Shown: positions 48,487 to 56,671 of the stretch, one piece after another
How the letters are laid out: each line of letters begins with the position of its first letter
Numbering within the stretch: the first letter of the stretch is position 1
Assembly (NCBI RefSeq): GCF_023715785.1
Contig: NZ_JAMBOX010000010.1
Span: forward strand, 1 to 64,000
DNA: 64,000 nucleotides
Source: Neobacillus niacini
GTDB taxonomy: Bacteria > Bacillota > Bacilli > Bacillales > Cytobacillaceae
Direction of reading: 5' to 3'
Made by a program: the position numbers and the translations under genes
The notes under the pieces: generated by a model
The model's input: only the letters and a program-made list of their open reading frames with translations
Databases searched by the model: none
Told to the model about the DNA's origin: nothing

Positions 48487-49022
48487 TACCCTGTTGGCTG
48501 TTTTATTTTTTCCATGATGGTTGAAAAATAATTTCTAACCATTCCGATTGTGTTTCTTTTCTGAATAGAGGTTTGATGGATGCTGGGATTTTCCAGCTGT
48601 CCTCCCATTTCTCCTTCGAATACACCGGAAGCTTCTTCGATAAGTTCGGAAGAAAAAATTCGCTCACCATCCATAATGCTGCGAATCGAGCTTGCTAACT
48701 CCTCGCTTGGACTATCTTTTAATAAATAGCCCCTGACATCTGCCTTTACTGCCCGCTCAGTATAGCCTTTCCTTGCAAAGGTTGTTAAAATAATGACCTT
48801 GCATCCAACCGACTTTAAAGCTTCCGCCGCTTCAAGTCCGCTCTTTTCAGGCATCTCAATATCCATGATGCAAACATCCGGTTGCAGCCGGCGCACAAGC
48901 GCTATAGCCTCTTCTCCATTGCTGGCCTGCCCTACCACTTTCATATCATCTTCCAGATTAAGCAGGGACTCAATTGCCCCTAACAGCATTTCTTGTTCCT
49001 CTGCAATGACAATTGTAATCAT
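48486..49022 (-). pseudogene. DesR-like response regulator with damaged DNA-binding domain
   Basis: 178 residues. Residues 1-125 are a good DesR receiver (IAEEQEMLLGAIESLLNLED, phospho-Asp in VCIMDIEMPEKSGLEAAEAL, then ILTTFARKGYTERAVKADVR and GYLLKDSPSEELASSIRS). After that a LuxR-type HTH should follow. Instead there is an unrelated stretch of about 25 residues leading into VRNYFSTIMEKI, which matches only the recognition-helix end of DesR, then an early stop. The scaffold helices (the usual REKEVL...) are missing, so DNA binding is probably lost. The partner kinase desK is also missing between this gene and des. Confidence 0.7.
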
Positions 49023-49100
49023 TGATGTTCTCTCCTTATCTGGCAGATGTACTTAGCAGAGACTCCCCCATTAAGGAGAGTCTACCTTAAATGGTGTTGT

Positions 49101-50132
49101 TTATAGTTCAGGTTTTACTTGGGTTGAAACACTGCTTTTTGCTAAGCCTTTCACTTCCTTGAAACTTACAAAATTCTTATTTTCCTCATCCCATAAACGG
49201 AAACGCAGTGATTTTAAGCTTGTTGCAAGTGTTATAGTTGGTACATTTTTTAAAGGAAGCGTGTTATTGTGCGCATCTTCAAGTTTATAGTTTGGCACCC
49301 TTGGGCTTAGATGGTGCACATGATGAAAGCCAATATTTCCTGTGAGCCATTGCAAAACTTTTGGAAGCTTATAGAAGGAGCTTCCTTCCACTGCAGCTTT
49401 GACATATTCCCAATCTTTGTCTTCTTCGAAATAGGAATCTTCAAACGTGTGCTGCACATAAAACAACCAAATGCCTGCTGCCCCTGCAATCATGAATACC
49501 GAGCCTTGAATCAACAGAAACGACTGCCAACCGATTGCCCAGCATAGTAATCCTATGAAGGCAACGATTAAAATATTCGTTAAATAGGTATTGTTACGTT
49601 CCTTTTGTTTGGCACCTTTATGGTTAAATCTGTTTTTAAGCAGGAATTGATAAATTGGGCCCAAGCCAAACATAACGAAAGGATTGCGGTAAAAACGATA
49701 AGCTAATCGTAGTTTTAGTGGTGCAGCCAAATATTCATCCACTGTAAGGGTCCAAATGTCCCCTGTCCCCCGCTTATCCAAGTTTCCGCTTGTCGCATGG
49801 TGGATGGCATGGTCATGCCCCCATTGCTCAAATGGGAATAACGTTAAAACACCCGTAAACGTTCCAACAATCCGATTGGCGCGGCGGCTTTTAAAAAAGG
49901 AATAATGGGTACAGTCGTGAAAAATAATGAATATCCTTACCAAGAAGCCGGCAGCCATCACGATTGGAACTAATGCTAACAAATAGGAAACGGATAGGCT
50001 TATATAGGCAAGATACCATAGGATAAAAAATGGTACGATTGTGTTGATCATTTGCCAAACACTTTCTTTTGCCGTTGCTTTTTCAAAAGGGGCAACTTGT
50101 TTTCTCAAATTTTTCGTATTTTCTACTGTCAT
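49101..50132 (-). CDS. des: Membrane fatty-acid desaturase (Des type)
   Basis: 343 residues, four or more membrane helices. Three histidine boxes bind the di-iron centre: HDCTHYSF near 73, HDHAIHHATSGNLDKRG near 105, and HHVHHLSPRVPNYKL near 275. Acyl-lipid desaturase of the B. subtilis Des (delta-5) type, which adds cis double bonds to membrane phospholipids in the cold. In B. subtilis it is induced by DesK/DesR. Here only a damaged desR follows and desK is absent, so regulation must differ. Confidence 0.9.
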   Translation of the reverse strand: MTVENTKNLRKQVAPFEKATAKESVWQMINTIVPFFILWYLAYISLSVSYLLALVPIVMAAGFLVRIFIIFHDCTHYSFFKSRRANRIVGTFTGVLTLFPFEQWGHDHAIHHATSGNLDKRGTGDIWTLTVDEYLAAPLKLRLAYRFYRNPFVMFGLGPIYQFLLKNRFNHKGAKQKERNNTYLTNILIVAFIGLLCWAIGWQSFLLIQGSVFMIAGAAGIWLFYVQHTFEDSYFEEDKDWEYVKAAVEGSSFYKLPKVLQWLTGNIGFHHVHHLSPRVPNYKLEDAHNNTLPLKNVPTITLATSLKSLRFRLWDEENKNFVSFKEVKGLAKSSVSTQVKPEL

Positions 50133-50207
50133 ATAATCAAATTCCCTTCTCGTAATGTCGTTAACATCATTATGAAGGAAGAAATTCGATCTTGTTAGTA
50201 GCAGGTG

Positions 50208-50234
50208 TCATGTGCTGGGCATGATAAATGTCAT
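50208..50234. promoter_or_regulatory. TCAT/ATGA elements upstream of des
   Basis: TCAT (50208), ATGA (50221) and TCAT (50231) are arranged as an inverted and a direct repeat about 75-100 bp upstream of des. They could be remains of DesR operator half-sites; this is a weak guess from pattern alone. Confidence 0.25.
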
Positions 50235-50311
50235 ATATGCAATCATTTCGCCTGAAATTTGACCGCAAGAAAGCCGCGGCTTTTACCGTTCTGTGGGTCT
50301 GACCCCTTTTA

Positions 50312-50320
50312 TGTTATAAT
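50312..50320 (+). promoter_or_regulatory. Extended -10 promoter of the CynX-type MFS gene
   Basis: TGTTATAAT is a perfect extended -10, 35 bp before the GTG start at 50355. The -35 is poor. Confidence 0.65.
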
Positions 50321-50354
50321 TTATAAAGTTTTTCAGCTTAGGGGGGTTCTTCGA

Positions 50355-51554
50355 GTGGAGTCGCAAAAAGAGTATGCTCAACCGAAATCGTTATATATTT
50401 ATTTGCTTGTGGTCGGGATTGTCCTAGTGGCGTTTAATTTGCGCCCGACGATTACCTCGATGGGGCCGCTGATCGGCATGATTCAGAAGGATGTCGGGCT
50501 GGCGCACTGGAGCGCAGGTTTGTTGATGAGCCTGCCGTTAATTGTGTTTGCCATCATGTCACCGCTTGTGCCGAAAATCGCCGGACGGATCACCAATGAG
50601 CTGACATTGCTTGCAGGATTAATGATTCTGCTCGCAGGAATCGGGATTCGCTCCATCCCGCTGACACTTTTCTTGTTCTCCGGCACCTTTTTAATTGGCG
50701 TCGGGATTGCCATTGGGAATGTGCTGTTGCCGGCCATCTGCAAGGATAAATTTCCGCAAAAATTTGGCCTGATGACAAGTGTGTATTCGACCTCGATGGG
50801 ATTGATTGCCTCATTGGCTTCCGGTGTTAGCGTTCCATTGGCCGTCGGCATGAACCTTGGCTGGCAGGGATCCTTGCTTGTTTGGGGAATTCCGGCCCTG
50901 GCAGCCATTTTTGTCTGGACTGCCATTGTAAAAAGAAATCAAGGAAACCGGAAAGAAATTGACAGAACTCAGTCTGGTTCCACCGGGGTATGGCGCTCGC
51001 CGCTCGCCTGGCAGGTGGCGGCCTTTATGGGATTTCAATCATTTTTATTTTACGTGACAATTTCGTGGCTCCCGGAAATTTTACATAGCCATGGCATGAG
51101 CATGGAGAAAGCAGGCTGGATGCTTTCCATTATGCAGCTAATCGGGCTGCCCGCGAGCTTCTTCATCCCTGTCATTGCAGGACGGTATCGTTCCCAAGTA
51201 TGGATTGCCTTCACGCTAAGTTTGTGTTCGCTCGTCGGTTATGCAGCTTTATGGTTAGGCTCGTCCCCGGTCATTTTATATGGAAGCATTCTTTTTATCG
51301 GGATTACCCTAGGCGGCAGTTTTCCTTTGGCATTAAGCTACATTGGACTTCGAGCCAGAAATGCAGGCCAAGCCGTTGAGCTATCAGGGATGGCACAATC
51401 CACCGGCTACATTTTGGCGGCAGTCGGGCCTTCATTGATAGGCATTTTATATGATGCCACCCATTTATGGACCATGCCGTTGATTACCTTGATTCTCATC
51501 TCAGTTCTGGTGATGTGCTTCAGTATGTTATCCGGGCGCAATAGGTTTGTATAA
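50355..51554 (+). CDS. MFS transporter, CynX/NimT (cyanate permease) type
   Basis: 399 residues from a GTG at 50355; the AGGGGGG run lies 7-14 bases upstream and the promoter -10 is just before it, which excludes the longer frame from 50259. 12 helices. The start LVVGIVLVAFNLRPTITSMG is diagnostic of the CynX/NimT subgroup, as are PLVPKIAGRI, TFLIGVGIAIGNVLLPAICK and the C-terminal LSYIGLRARNAGQAVELSG. Substrates of relatives are cyanate or nitroimidazole, but most are unknown. Monocistronic. Confidence 0.85.
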   Translation: MESQKEYAQPKSLYIYLLVVGIVLVAFNLRPTITSMGPLIGMIQKDVGLAHWSAGLLMSLPLIVFAIMSPLVPKIAGRITNELTLLAGLMILLAGIGIRSIPLTLFLFSGTFLIGVGIAIGNVLLPAICKDKFPQKFGLMTSVYSTSMGLIASLASGVSVPLAVGMNLGWQGSLLVWGIPALAAIFVWTAIVKRNQGNRKEIDRTQSGSTGVWRSPLAWQVAAFMGFQSFLFYVTISWLPEILHSHGMSMEKAGWMLSIMQLIGLPASFFIPVIAGRYRSQVWIAFTLSLCSLVGYAALWLGSSPVILYGSILFIGITLGGSFPLALSYIGLRARNAGQAVELSGMAQSTGYILAAVGPSLIGILYDATHLWTMPLITLILISVLVMCFSMLSGRNRFV

Positions 51555-51559
51555 ATTTT

Positions 51560-51595
51560 TAAGGCACCAACCACAACGTGGGAGGTGCCTTTATT
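51560..51595. terminator. Bidirectional terminator between MFS and D,D-carboxypeptidase genes
   Basis: AAGGCACC pairs with GGTGCCTT, followed by TATT, between convergent genes. Confidence 0.75.
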
Positions 51596-51598
51596 AGA

Positions 51599-52525
51599 TT
51601 ACTTTTTGACGTATTCTGATGCAAATCCCTTCTCTAATAAGGAAATAGAGTCATTCCAAATGTTGTCTTTGTCAGACTTTAAGACAACAGCAATGAATCT
51701 GCTCCCGTTCCGTTCGGCAGACGATACCAGGCAGTAGCCAGCTTCGTTGGTAAACCCGGTCTTGATGCCATTGGCTCCCTCAAAATAAAACGGGCCATTG
51801 TCATCAAGCAGCTGATTTCGATTTTGGTATGTAATCCTTTCATCGGAAAAAATTTTGCTGCTGACAATATCTTTAAAAGCGGGATTCGCCATGGCCGCTT
51901 TTGCAATCAAGCCCAAATCATGGGCTGTCGAATAGTGGTTTGGATGATGCAATCCATTTGGATTCATAAAATGAGAATTCTCGGCGCCCAGTTTTTTCGC
52001 CCGCTCATTCATCATGTCAACAAAATAATCCAATGCCTCTTCTTCGGAAAGCTGGCCTCCCTTTGTTTTTGCCGTATAGATGGCGATGGTTCGGGCCGCG
52101 TCATTCCCGGAAGGCAGCATTAACCCCGCCAATAATTCCCTTAGAGTGAGGACCTGGCCTTCCCTCAGCCATGCCGTGCTTTCACCGGGTGTTTTTACCC
52201 GAACCTCTTTGCCAACTGTAATCTGCTGATCCAGATTGCCATTTTCAATTGCCAGTAACGCGGTCAAAATTTTCGTCGTGCTTGCCGGAAACAACCGCTT
52301 ATGTTTGTTTTTTTCATAAAGGACCTTACCGGAGTCCATTTCAAGCAATAGACCCGCTTCTCCTCTAATGAATATGCTTCTGTTATCTGTTTCCTGCAGT
52401 TTCAGTTCATCAGGCTGTGTTTGCTGCAGCTGCTGGTTATCCCGCAGTGCTTGCATGCCTTGCAGCCCCAGAACTAACATGACGCAGACAATTAATCCTA
52501 TAATTATTGTTTTTATTTTTTTCAT
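51599..52525 (-). CDS. D-alanyl-D-alanine carboxypeptidase (PBP5-like, short)
   Basis: 308 residues from the ATG at 52525 (GGGAG upstream; a GTG nine bases earlier overlaps it). An N-terminal signal/anchor (KTIIIGLIVCVMLVLGL), then a class A serine carboxypeptidase domain: SxxK in ASTTKI near 85, SGN in LPSGNDAAR near 142, KTG in IKTGFTNEAGYC near 255. It lacks the C-terminal beta-domain and amphipathic anchor of PBP5/DacA, so the N-terminal helix probably tethers it. It trims the terminal D-Ala from peptidoglycan stems. It lies 104 bp after the kinase of a VanRS-like pair and is likely its target. Confidence 0.88.
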   Translation of the reverse strand: MKKIKTIIIGLIVCVMLVLGLQGMQALRDNQQLQQTQPDELKLQETDNRSIFIRGEAGLLLEMDSGKVLYEKNKHKRLFPASTTKILTALLAIENGNLDQQITVGKEVRVKTPGESTAWLREGQVLTLRELLAGLMLPSGNDAARTIAIYTAKTKGGQLSEEEALDYFVDMMNERAKKLGAENSHFMNPNGLHHPNHYSTAHDLGLIAKAAMANPAFKDIVSSKIFSDERITYQNRNQLLDDNGPFYFEGANGIKTGFTNEAGYCLVSSAERNGSRFIAVVLKSDKDNIWNDSISLLEKGFASEYVKK

Positions 52526-52629
52526 ATAAAGCACTCCCAGATATAATGGTCTAATCCAAATATAGCCATTATTTCTAAAGAGAACTGAAACTAAACCTAA
52601 AGAAAACCTAAAGATTACTTAAGTAGTCT

Positions 52630-53727
52630 TTAATGTCGCGGCAAACGCACCTGAAAAACCGTTTCCCGTTCATTGCTTGTGACAGTGATGTCTCCGTTGT
52701 GCATCTCCACGATCCCTTTGGCTATCGCCAGCCCGAGTCCGGTGCCGCCAGTCGCTTCTGACCGCGATTGCTCGATGCGGTACATTCTTTCAAAAATAAG
52801 CGGCAGAGCTTGGGCGGGAATCGGTTCGCCGTAATTGGCCACCTTCACAATGGCCTGGGCCTCTTTTCCCTCGACAAACAGGTCGATTTTTTTGCCATCC
52901 CTGCCATACTTAATCCCATTAGAAATTAAGTTTTCAAACACCCGCATCAATTTATCCGGATCCGCCTCGATCATGATTTCCTGTTCGGGTGCATGCAGTT
53001 CCATCTCCATCGACGCTGCTTTTAGTTCGGGAATAAATTGCGCTGAAAGCTGGCGCAACAGTTCCGTTAAACTAAAGCAAACAGTTTGGAGCACCGCTTC
53101 CCGGTTATTGATTTTGGTAAACTCGAATAAATCATTGACCATGAGATTCAGCCGTTTTGCTTTCTCATGGGCAATATCGACATAATAGCGAAGCTCCACT
53201 TCATCTTGGTACTGGTCCTCTTCGATTAACCTCAGATAGCCGATGATCGAGGTTAACGGAGTCCGCAAATCGTGAGAAACATTCGTCACCAGTTCGTTTT
53301 TGGTACGGATGGCCCGCTTTTCCTCTTCGATTAACGACTCCAGCTGCCCTTTCACCTGGTTTAGATTTTGGGCAACCTCCGTTAAGGACCCCCGTTTTTT
53401 AACCGGAAGATCAAGGTCAAACTGCCCTTCTGCCAATTTTTCAATCGATTGACTGATCAGTTTAAAGTATGCAATTTGTTTTGCCATCCAAAAAGCAAAG
53501 TATAGAAGTGTTAGAATCGCCATTCCGCTAAAGAATAGATTCCAAAATCCATAGTTTGCATAGGTTTGGGTAATGAAATAATTCAGTTCCGATGGGAACC
53601 GGACATTGTAATAGATTAATTTGACGAGGTACCCCAGCAAGGCTGTGGACGCTGCGGCGCTCAGGATACAAATTAAGACAACGATAACGAGCCTGACAAA
53701 TGGAGAAGCCGATTTTTTAGCCATCAA
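52630..53727 (-). CDS. VanS-like sensor histidine kinase
   Basis: 365 residues: two membrane helices (13-40 and 60-85) with a short outside loop (RFPSELNYFITQTYANYGFW), a HAMP-like linker, and the His-box NELVTNVSHDLRTPLTSIIG near 150. ATPase boxes follow: ENLISNGIKYG, VANYGEPIPAQALPLIFERM and the G2 box TGGTGLGLAIAKG. The short loop suits sensing of a cell-wall precursor or antibiotic at the membrane. It overlaps the regulator gene by 11 bp. Confidence 0.88.
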   Translation of the reverse strand: MMAKKSASPFVRLVIVVLICILSAAASTALLGYLVKLIYYNVRFPSELNYFITQTYANYGFWNLFFSGMAILTLLYFAFWMAKQIAYFKLISQSIEKLAEGQFDLDLPVKKRGSLTEVAQNLNQVKGQLESLIEEEKRAIRTKNELVTNVSHDLRTPLTSIIGYLRLIEEDQYQDEVELRYYVDIAHEKAKRLNLMVNDLFEFTKINNREAVLQTVCFSLTELLRQLSAQFIPELKAASMEMELHAPEQEIMIEADPDKLMRVFENLISNGIKYGRDGKKIDLFVEGKEAQAIVKVANYGEPIPAQALPLIFERMYRIEQSRSEATGGTGLGLAIAKGIVEMHNGDITVTSNERETVFQVRLPRH

Positions 53728-54400
53728 TTTTATATCCCACTCCCCAAATGGTCTTGATCAGCTTGTAGCCAAGTTCTTTTTCCAGCTTCTCGCGCAAATT
53801 GCTAATATGGACCATGACTGTATTGTTAGCTTGAAAATAGCGTTCCTTCCAAACTTGCTCAAAAATCTCCTCGCTGCTAAAAACCCGCCCAAGGTGGGAA
53901 GCCATTAAAAAGAGGATGTCAAACTCTTTTGCCGTTAAGGGAATGGTCTTCCCGTTCACCGTTACTCTATGGAACGTCTTATTCACTTCAAGGCTCCCGA
54001 GGCGAATCACTTCCTCTTCGGGCTGCTCTTCCTGATAGAGATAGGCCCGGCGAATCAACGTTTTCACACGTGCCACCAATTCCAGCGGGTTAAATGGTTT
54101 GGTCAAATAATCATCGGCCCCGCTCATCAATCCGGTGATTTTATCGATATCCTCCGATTTGGCGCTGATCATCAAAATCGGGACGTGATTCCTGGACCGA
54201 ATTCTCCGGCACACTTCCAATCCATCCAGCTTTGGCATCATCACATCCAATATCATCAGGTCAATTTTTTCTCGGTCAACAATTGCCAAGGCCTCCTCGC
54301 CATTATGCGCTTTGGAAACTCTGAAGCTTTCATTTTGTAAATAAATCGCAATCAACTGCACAATCTCTCTATCATCATCGACTATTAAAATATGTCTCAT
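53717..54400 (-). CDS. VanR-like OmpR-family response regulator
   Basis: 227 residues. Receiver: ILIVDDDREIVQLIAIYLQN, phospho-Asp in LMILDVMMPKLDG near 52, Lys in DDYLTKPFNPLELVARVK. Winged helix: FHRVTVNGKTIPLTAKEFDI, NTVMVHISNLREKLE, IKTIWGVGYKI. The sequence is closest in kind to VanR/YcbL-type regulators. First gene of a regulator-kinase-carboxypeptidase unit, so it probably adjusts peptidoglycan stems in response to wall-active stress. Confidence 0.9.
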   Translation of the reverse strand: MRHILIVDDDREIVQLIAIYLQNESFRVSKAHNGEEALAIVDREKIDLMILDVMMPKLDGLEVCRRIRSRNHVPILMISAKSEDIDKITGLMSGADDYLTKPFNPLELVARVKTLIRRAYLYQEEQPEEEVIRLGSLEVNKTFHRVTVNGKTIPLTAKEFDILFLMASHLGRVFSSEEIFEQVWKERYFQANNTVMVHISNLREKLEKELGYKLIKTIWGVGYKIDG

Positions 54401-54552
54401 TTTCTAGTCTCCCTGAGGAATTTTTTGGAATAATCACCACAAGTATAGCAGGTATGCCGGGATGATGCACTTATTGGAAGTTGGGCCAAAAAATGGCTTG
54501 AAATTTCCGGATTGTACCTTTAATCTATTAAAAAGTAAAGGGGGAATTTAGC

Positions 54553-55335
54553 GTGATTAGAAAGCTAACAGAGCGCGATCATGAGCAGGTGCTTGCTTTT
54601 TTAAGCGAAGAACCTTCTATCAATCTTTTTATCATCGGAGACATCGAAGCGTTCGGATACTCCTCGGAGTTTCAAGAACTTTGGTGTGATTTCGACGAAC
54701 AGGACGCGATTAAAGCGGTACTGCTAAGATACCATCAATCGTTCATCCCCTATGCAAAGGGGGAATTCGATTTAAACGGGTTTGTTTCCATCATGAAACA
54801 ATTCAACCAACCAATTCTCCTATCCGGGAAGTCCGATATTGTGGAAAAATTTGAAGTTTCTGGGGAACTGCAACTTGGTTTAAAACAAGTAACCTACTTT
54901 GCCGAGTGCCGCTCTGACGAAAACCTGGGTACCAATGAAGCTGAAATTAAACAGGCAACTCTTGAGGATGTGGACCGAATCATCGAGCTTCGGCAAACAA
55001 TCGAGGAATTCCATATTCGCAGCGATGCCCGCGCGATGCTGCAGCAGGCGATGGAAACCAAGACTGGCAGAACCTATTATACTGAGGACCAAGATGTAAT
55101 GACAGCTTGCGTCTCGACGACTGCGGAAAATTCCATCTCGGCAATGATTGTCGGCGTCTGCACTCACAAAGAATATCGCCGTCAGGGCCTGGCGACAGCG
55201 ATTATGCAAAAACTATTCAAAGTTGTCCTCGACGAAGGGAAAACGCTTTGCCTGTTTTACGATAACCCGGAGGCAGGCCGCATTTATAAGCGGTTAGGCT
55301 TTAAAGATATCGGCAAGTGGACGATGTATCGATAG
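54553..55335 (+). CDS. GNAT-family N-acetyltransferase
   Basis: 260 residues, GTG start with AAAGGGGGAA upstream. Two-part: an N-terminal GNAT-like half (KLTERDHEQVLAFLSEEPSI) of about 125 residues and a C-terminal GNAT domain. The acetyl-CoA loop is in SAMIVGVCTHKEYRRQGLAT followed by AIMQKLFK, and LCLFYDNPEAGRIYKRLGF near the end. Substrate unknown. Monocistronic, divergent from the VanR-like operon. Confidence 0.85.
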   Translation: MIRKLTERDHEQVLAFLSEEPSINLFIIGDIEAFGYSSEFQELWCDFDEQDAIKAVLLRYHQSFIPYAKGEFDLNGFVSIMKQFNQPILLSGKSDIVEKFEVSGELQLGLKQVTYFAECRSDENLGTNEAEIKQATLEDVDRIIELRQTIEEFHIRSDARAMLQQAMETKTGRTYYTEDQDVMTACVSTTAENSISAMIVGVCTHKEYRRQGLATAIMQKLFKVVLDEGKTLCLFYDNPEAGRIYKRLGFKDIGKWTMYR

Positions 55336-55450
55336 AATAGAATTCCCTTTGTGAGGATACTTTCAAGCACGGATGATCCGGCCTGTTGCATAAAATAGGC
55401 TAAAGACAAATATGCTTAAATAAGTATCCTAGTAAAGGGGTTGTATACAG

Positions 55451-55639
55451 ATGGCTATCTTTAACAAAATCGCATTATTCTTTGTCGTTTTGTATTCATT
55501 TTTCATCATTGCAAATACCTATTTAGGGGAATCAGATCGGGTACAATCCAATGTGATCTATTTCTTGATGAACGGATTTGCTTATATTGTCACTGCGTTT
55601 GAGCTGGAGCGGGAAAAGCAAGTTCCTGAGAAAGCTTAA
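55451..55639 (+). CDS. Small two-helix membrane protein
   Basis: 62 residues. Ribosome-binding site AAAGGGG about 11 bases before ATG. One hydrophobic segment at 5-24 (KIALFFVVLYSFFIIANTYL) and a second at about 37-51 (VIYFLMNGFAYIVTAF), then a charged tail ELEREKQVPEKA. A terminator follows closely, supporting a real gene. No family recognised. Confidence 0.6.
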   Translation: MAIFNKIALFFVVLYSFFIIANTYLGESDRVQSNVIYFLMNGFAYIVTAFELEREKQVPEKA

Positions 55640-55642
55640 AGT

Positions 55643-55688
55643 TGACCCCACTTCATGATTTCAGACGAGGTGGGGTTTGATTTTTTTA
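55643..55688 (+). terminator. Terminator after the small membrane protein gene
   Basis: ACCCCAC pairs with GTGGGGT, followed by TTGATTTTTTT. Confidence 0.8.
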
Positions 55689-56486
55689 TTGGAACTGCCA
55701 GTAGCCGTTCAGCATTTCTAAAAATTGAGTTTTCCTTGTTTCGGATAACGCAATCAGAAAAGGTGTTTCGCCCTTTTGTTTTAGTACGTCAGCTGCCGGG
55801 CCATCCCCAAGCGGGCTGCAAAACAGCAGTTCCGTTCCCTGCAGGGTTAATTTTCTGCATCTGGCATTCAGGTTAGGGTCGATGAATTCCTCGGTTGGGT
55901 TAAGGTTGAGGAGTTTACCCCAGGCCGCTGCGGTTTTGTTTAGGTCATGGACTGCTACACCAACGCTTTCGAATTTAGGCTGCCCGTTAAGCAGAGCCTG
56001 CTCCTGAAATTCCGCCAAGCGTTCCTCATCGGATTTTTCCCATTGGATAAAAAACGGCAGCTTCAGCCCCTCAGAGTCGAGTTCCGGAAATAACAGCGAC
56101 CATCTGATTGTTTGCCCATCGGTGCGGACCCGCTCTCCGGGAATTGGGCCGTAAACTGTCAAACCTTCCCGTTTCAGCCTTTCCGCCAATTCCTCCATTC
56201 TGTCTGTGCGAATCGCAACGGTTGCCGGCCCCTTGCCGTTTTCTTTGGGGAGCCGCTCCACGATGTGGGTTATAAGGCGGTTCTCGTGGTGAGTTTCCGC
56301 CAGTTTCAGGTCTTCGATTCCCAAAAATTCGAGATAGCTTAACCCAAAATAGCTCAGTGTATTATATGTACCCCACGTTTCATGCCTGCCGCCCCGGATT
56401 ACACGTATTCCCAACTGTTCAAGCGGGGCGATGGCATCCTCCGGCTTCTTAGAAAACCAAACCAAATGATCGAATGAAAATTGCAT
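55686..56486 (-). CDS. VOC-family protein (glyoxalase-3-like domain)
   Basis: 266 residues from the ATG at 56486 (AAGAGGTG upstream; a GTG nine bases earlier overlaps it). The start is FSFDHLVWFSKKPEDAIAPL; then GGRHETWGTYNTLSYFGLSY, EFLGIED and a second VOC half around 165-260 (FESVGVAVHDLNKTAAAWGK). The His-Glu spacing agrees with the Glyoxalase_3 type found across Bacillus. Substrate unknown. Convergent with the small membrane gene. Confidence 0.8.
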   Translation of the reverse strand: MQFSFDHLVWFSKKPEDAIAPLEQLGIRVIRGGRHETWGTYNTLSYFGLSYLEFLGIEDLKLAETHHENRLITHIVERLPKENGKGPATVAIRTDRMEELAERLKREGLTVYGPIPGERVRTDGQTIRWSLLFPELDSEGLKLPFFIQWEKSDEERLAEFQEQALLNGQPKFESVGVAVHDLNKTAAAWGKLLNLNPTEEFIDPNLNARCRKLTLQGTELLFCSPLGDGPAADVLKQKGETPFLIALSETRKTQFLEMLNGYWQFQ

Positions 56487-56579
56487 TTTGGACACCTCTT
56501 CCTATGTTCGTTTCTATTACTCATTTTACTACGCAAGAAATTGGAAATCACCTCCATTGATTACCTCTCCCAAATTCTG

Positions 56580-56588
56580 TGTTATAAT
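56580..56588 (+). promoter_or_regulatory. Extended -10 promoter of the purine permease gene
   Basis: TGTTATAAT, perfect extended -10, 84 bp before the ATG. The leader holds two hairpins (GCATAAGTT with AACTTAATGC; CACAC with GTGTG). No purine-riboswitch core motif is present. Confidence 0.6.
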
Positions 56589-56671
56589 ATTCCCCGGCAT
56601 AAGTTAAACGAAAAAAACTATTAAACTTAATGCGGGTGGGAGAGGGACACACAAGAAAGTGTGAGTAAAAA

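Noticed and set aside
56589..56671. Purine riboswitch before the purine permease
   Set aside because: The conserved three-way junction residues of the xpt/pbuG class are absent.
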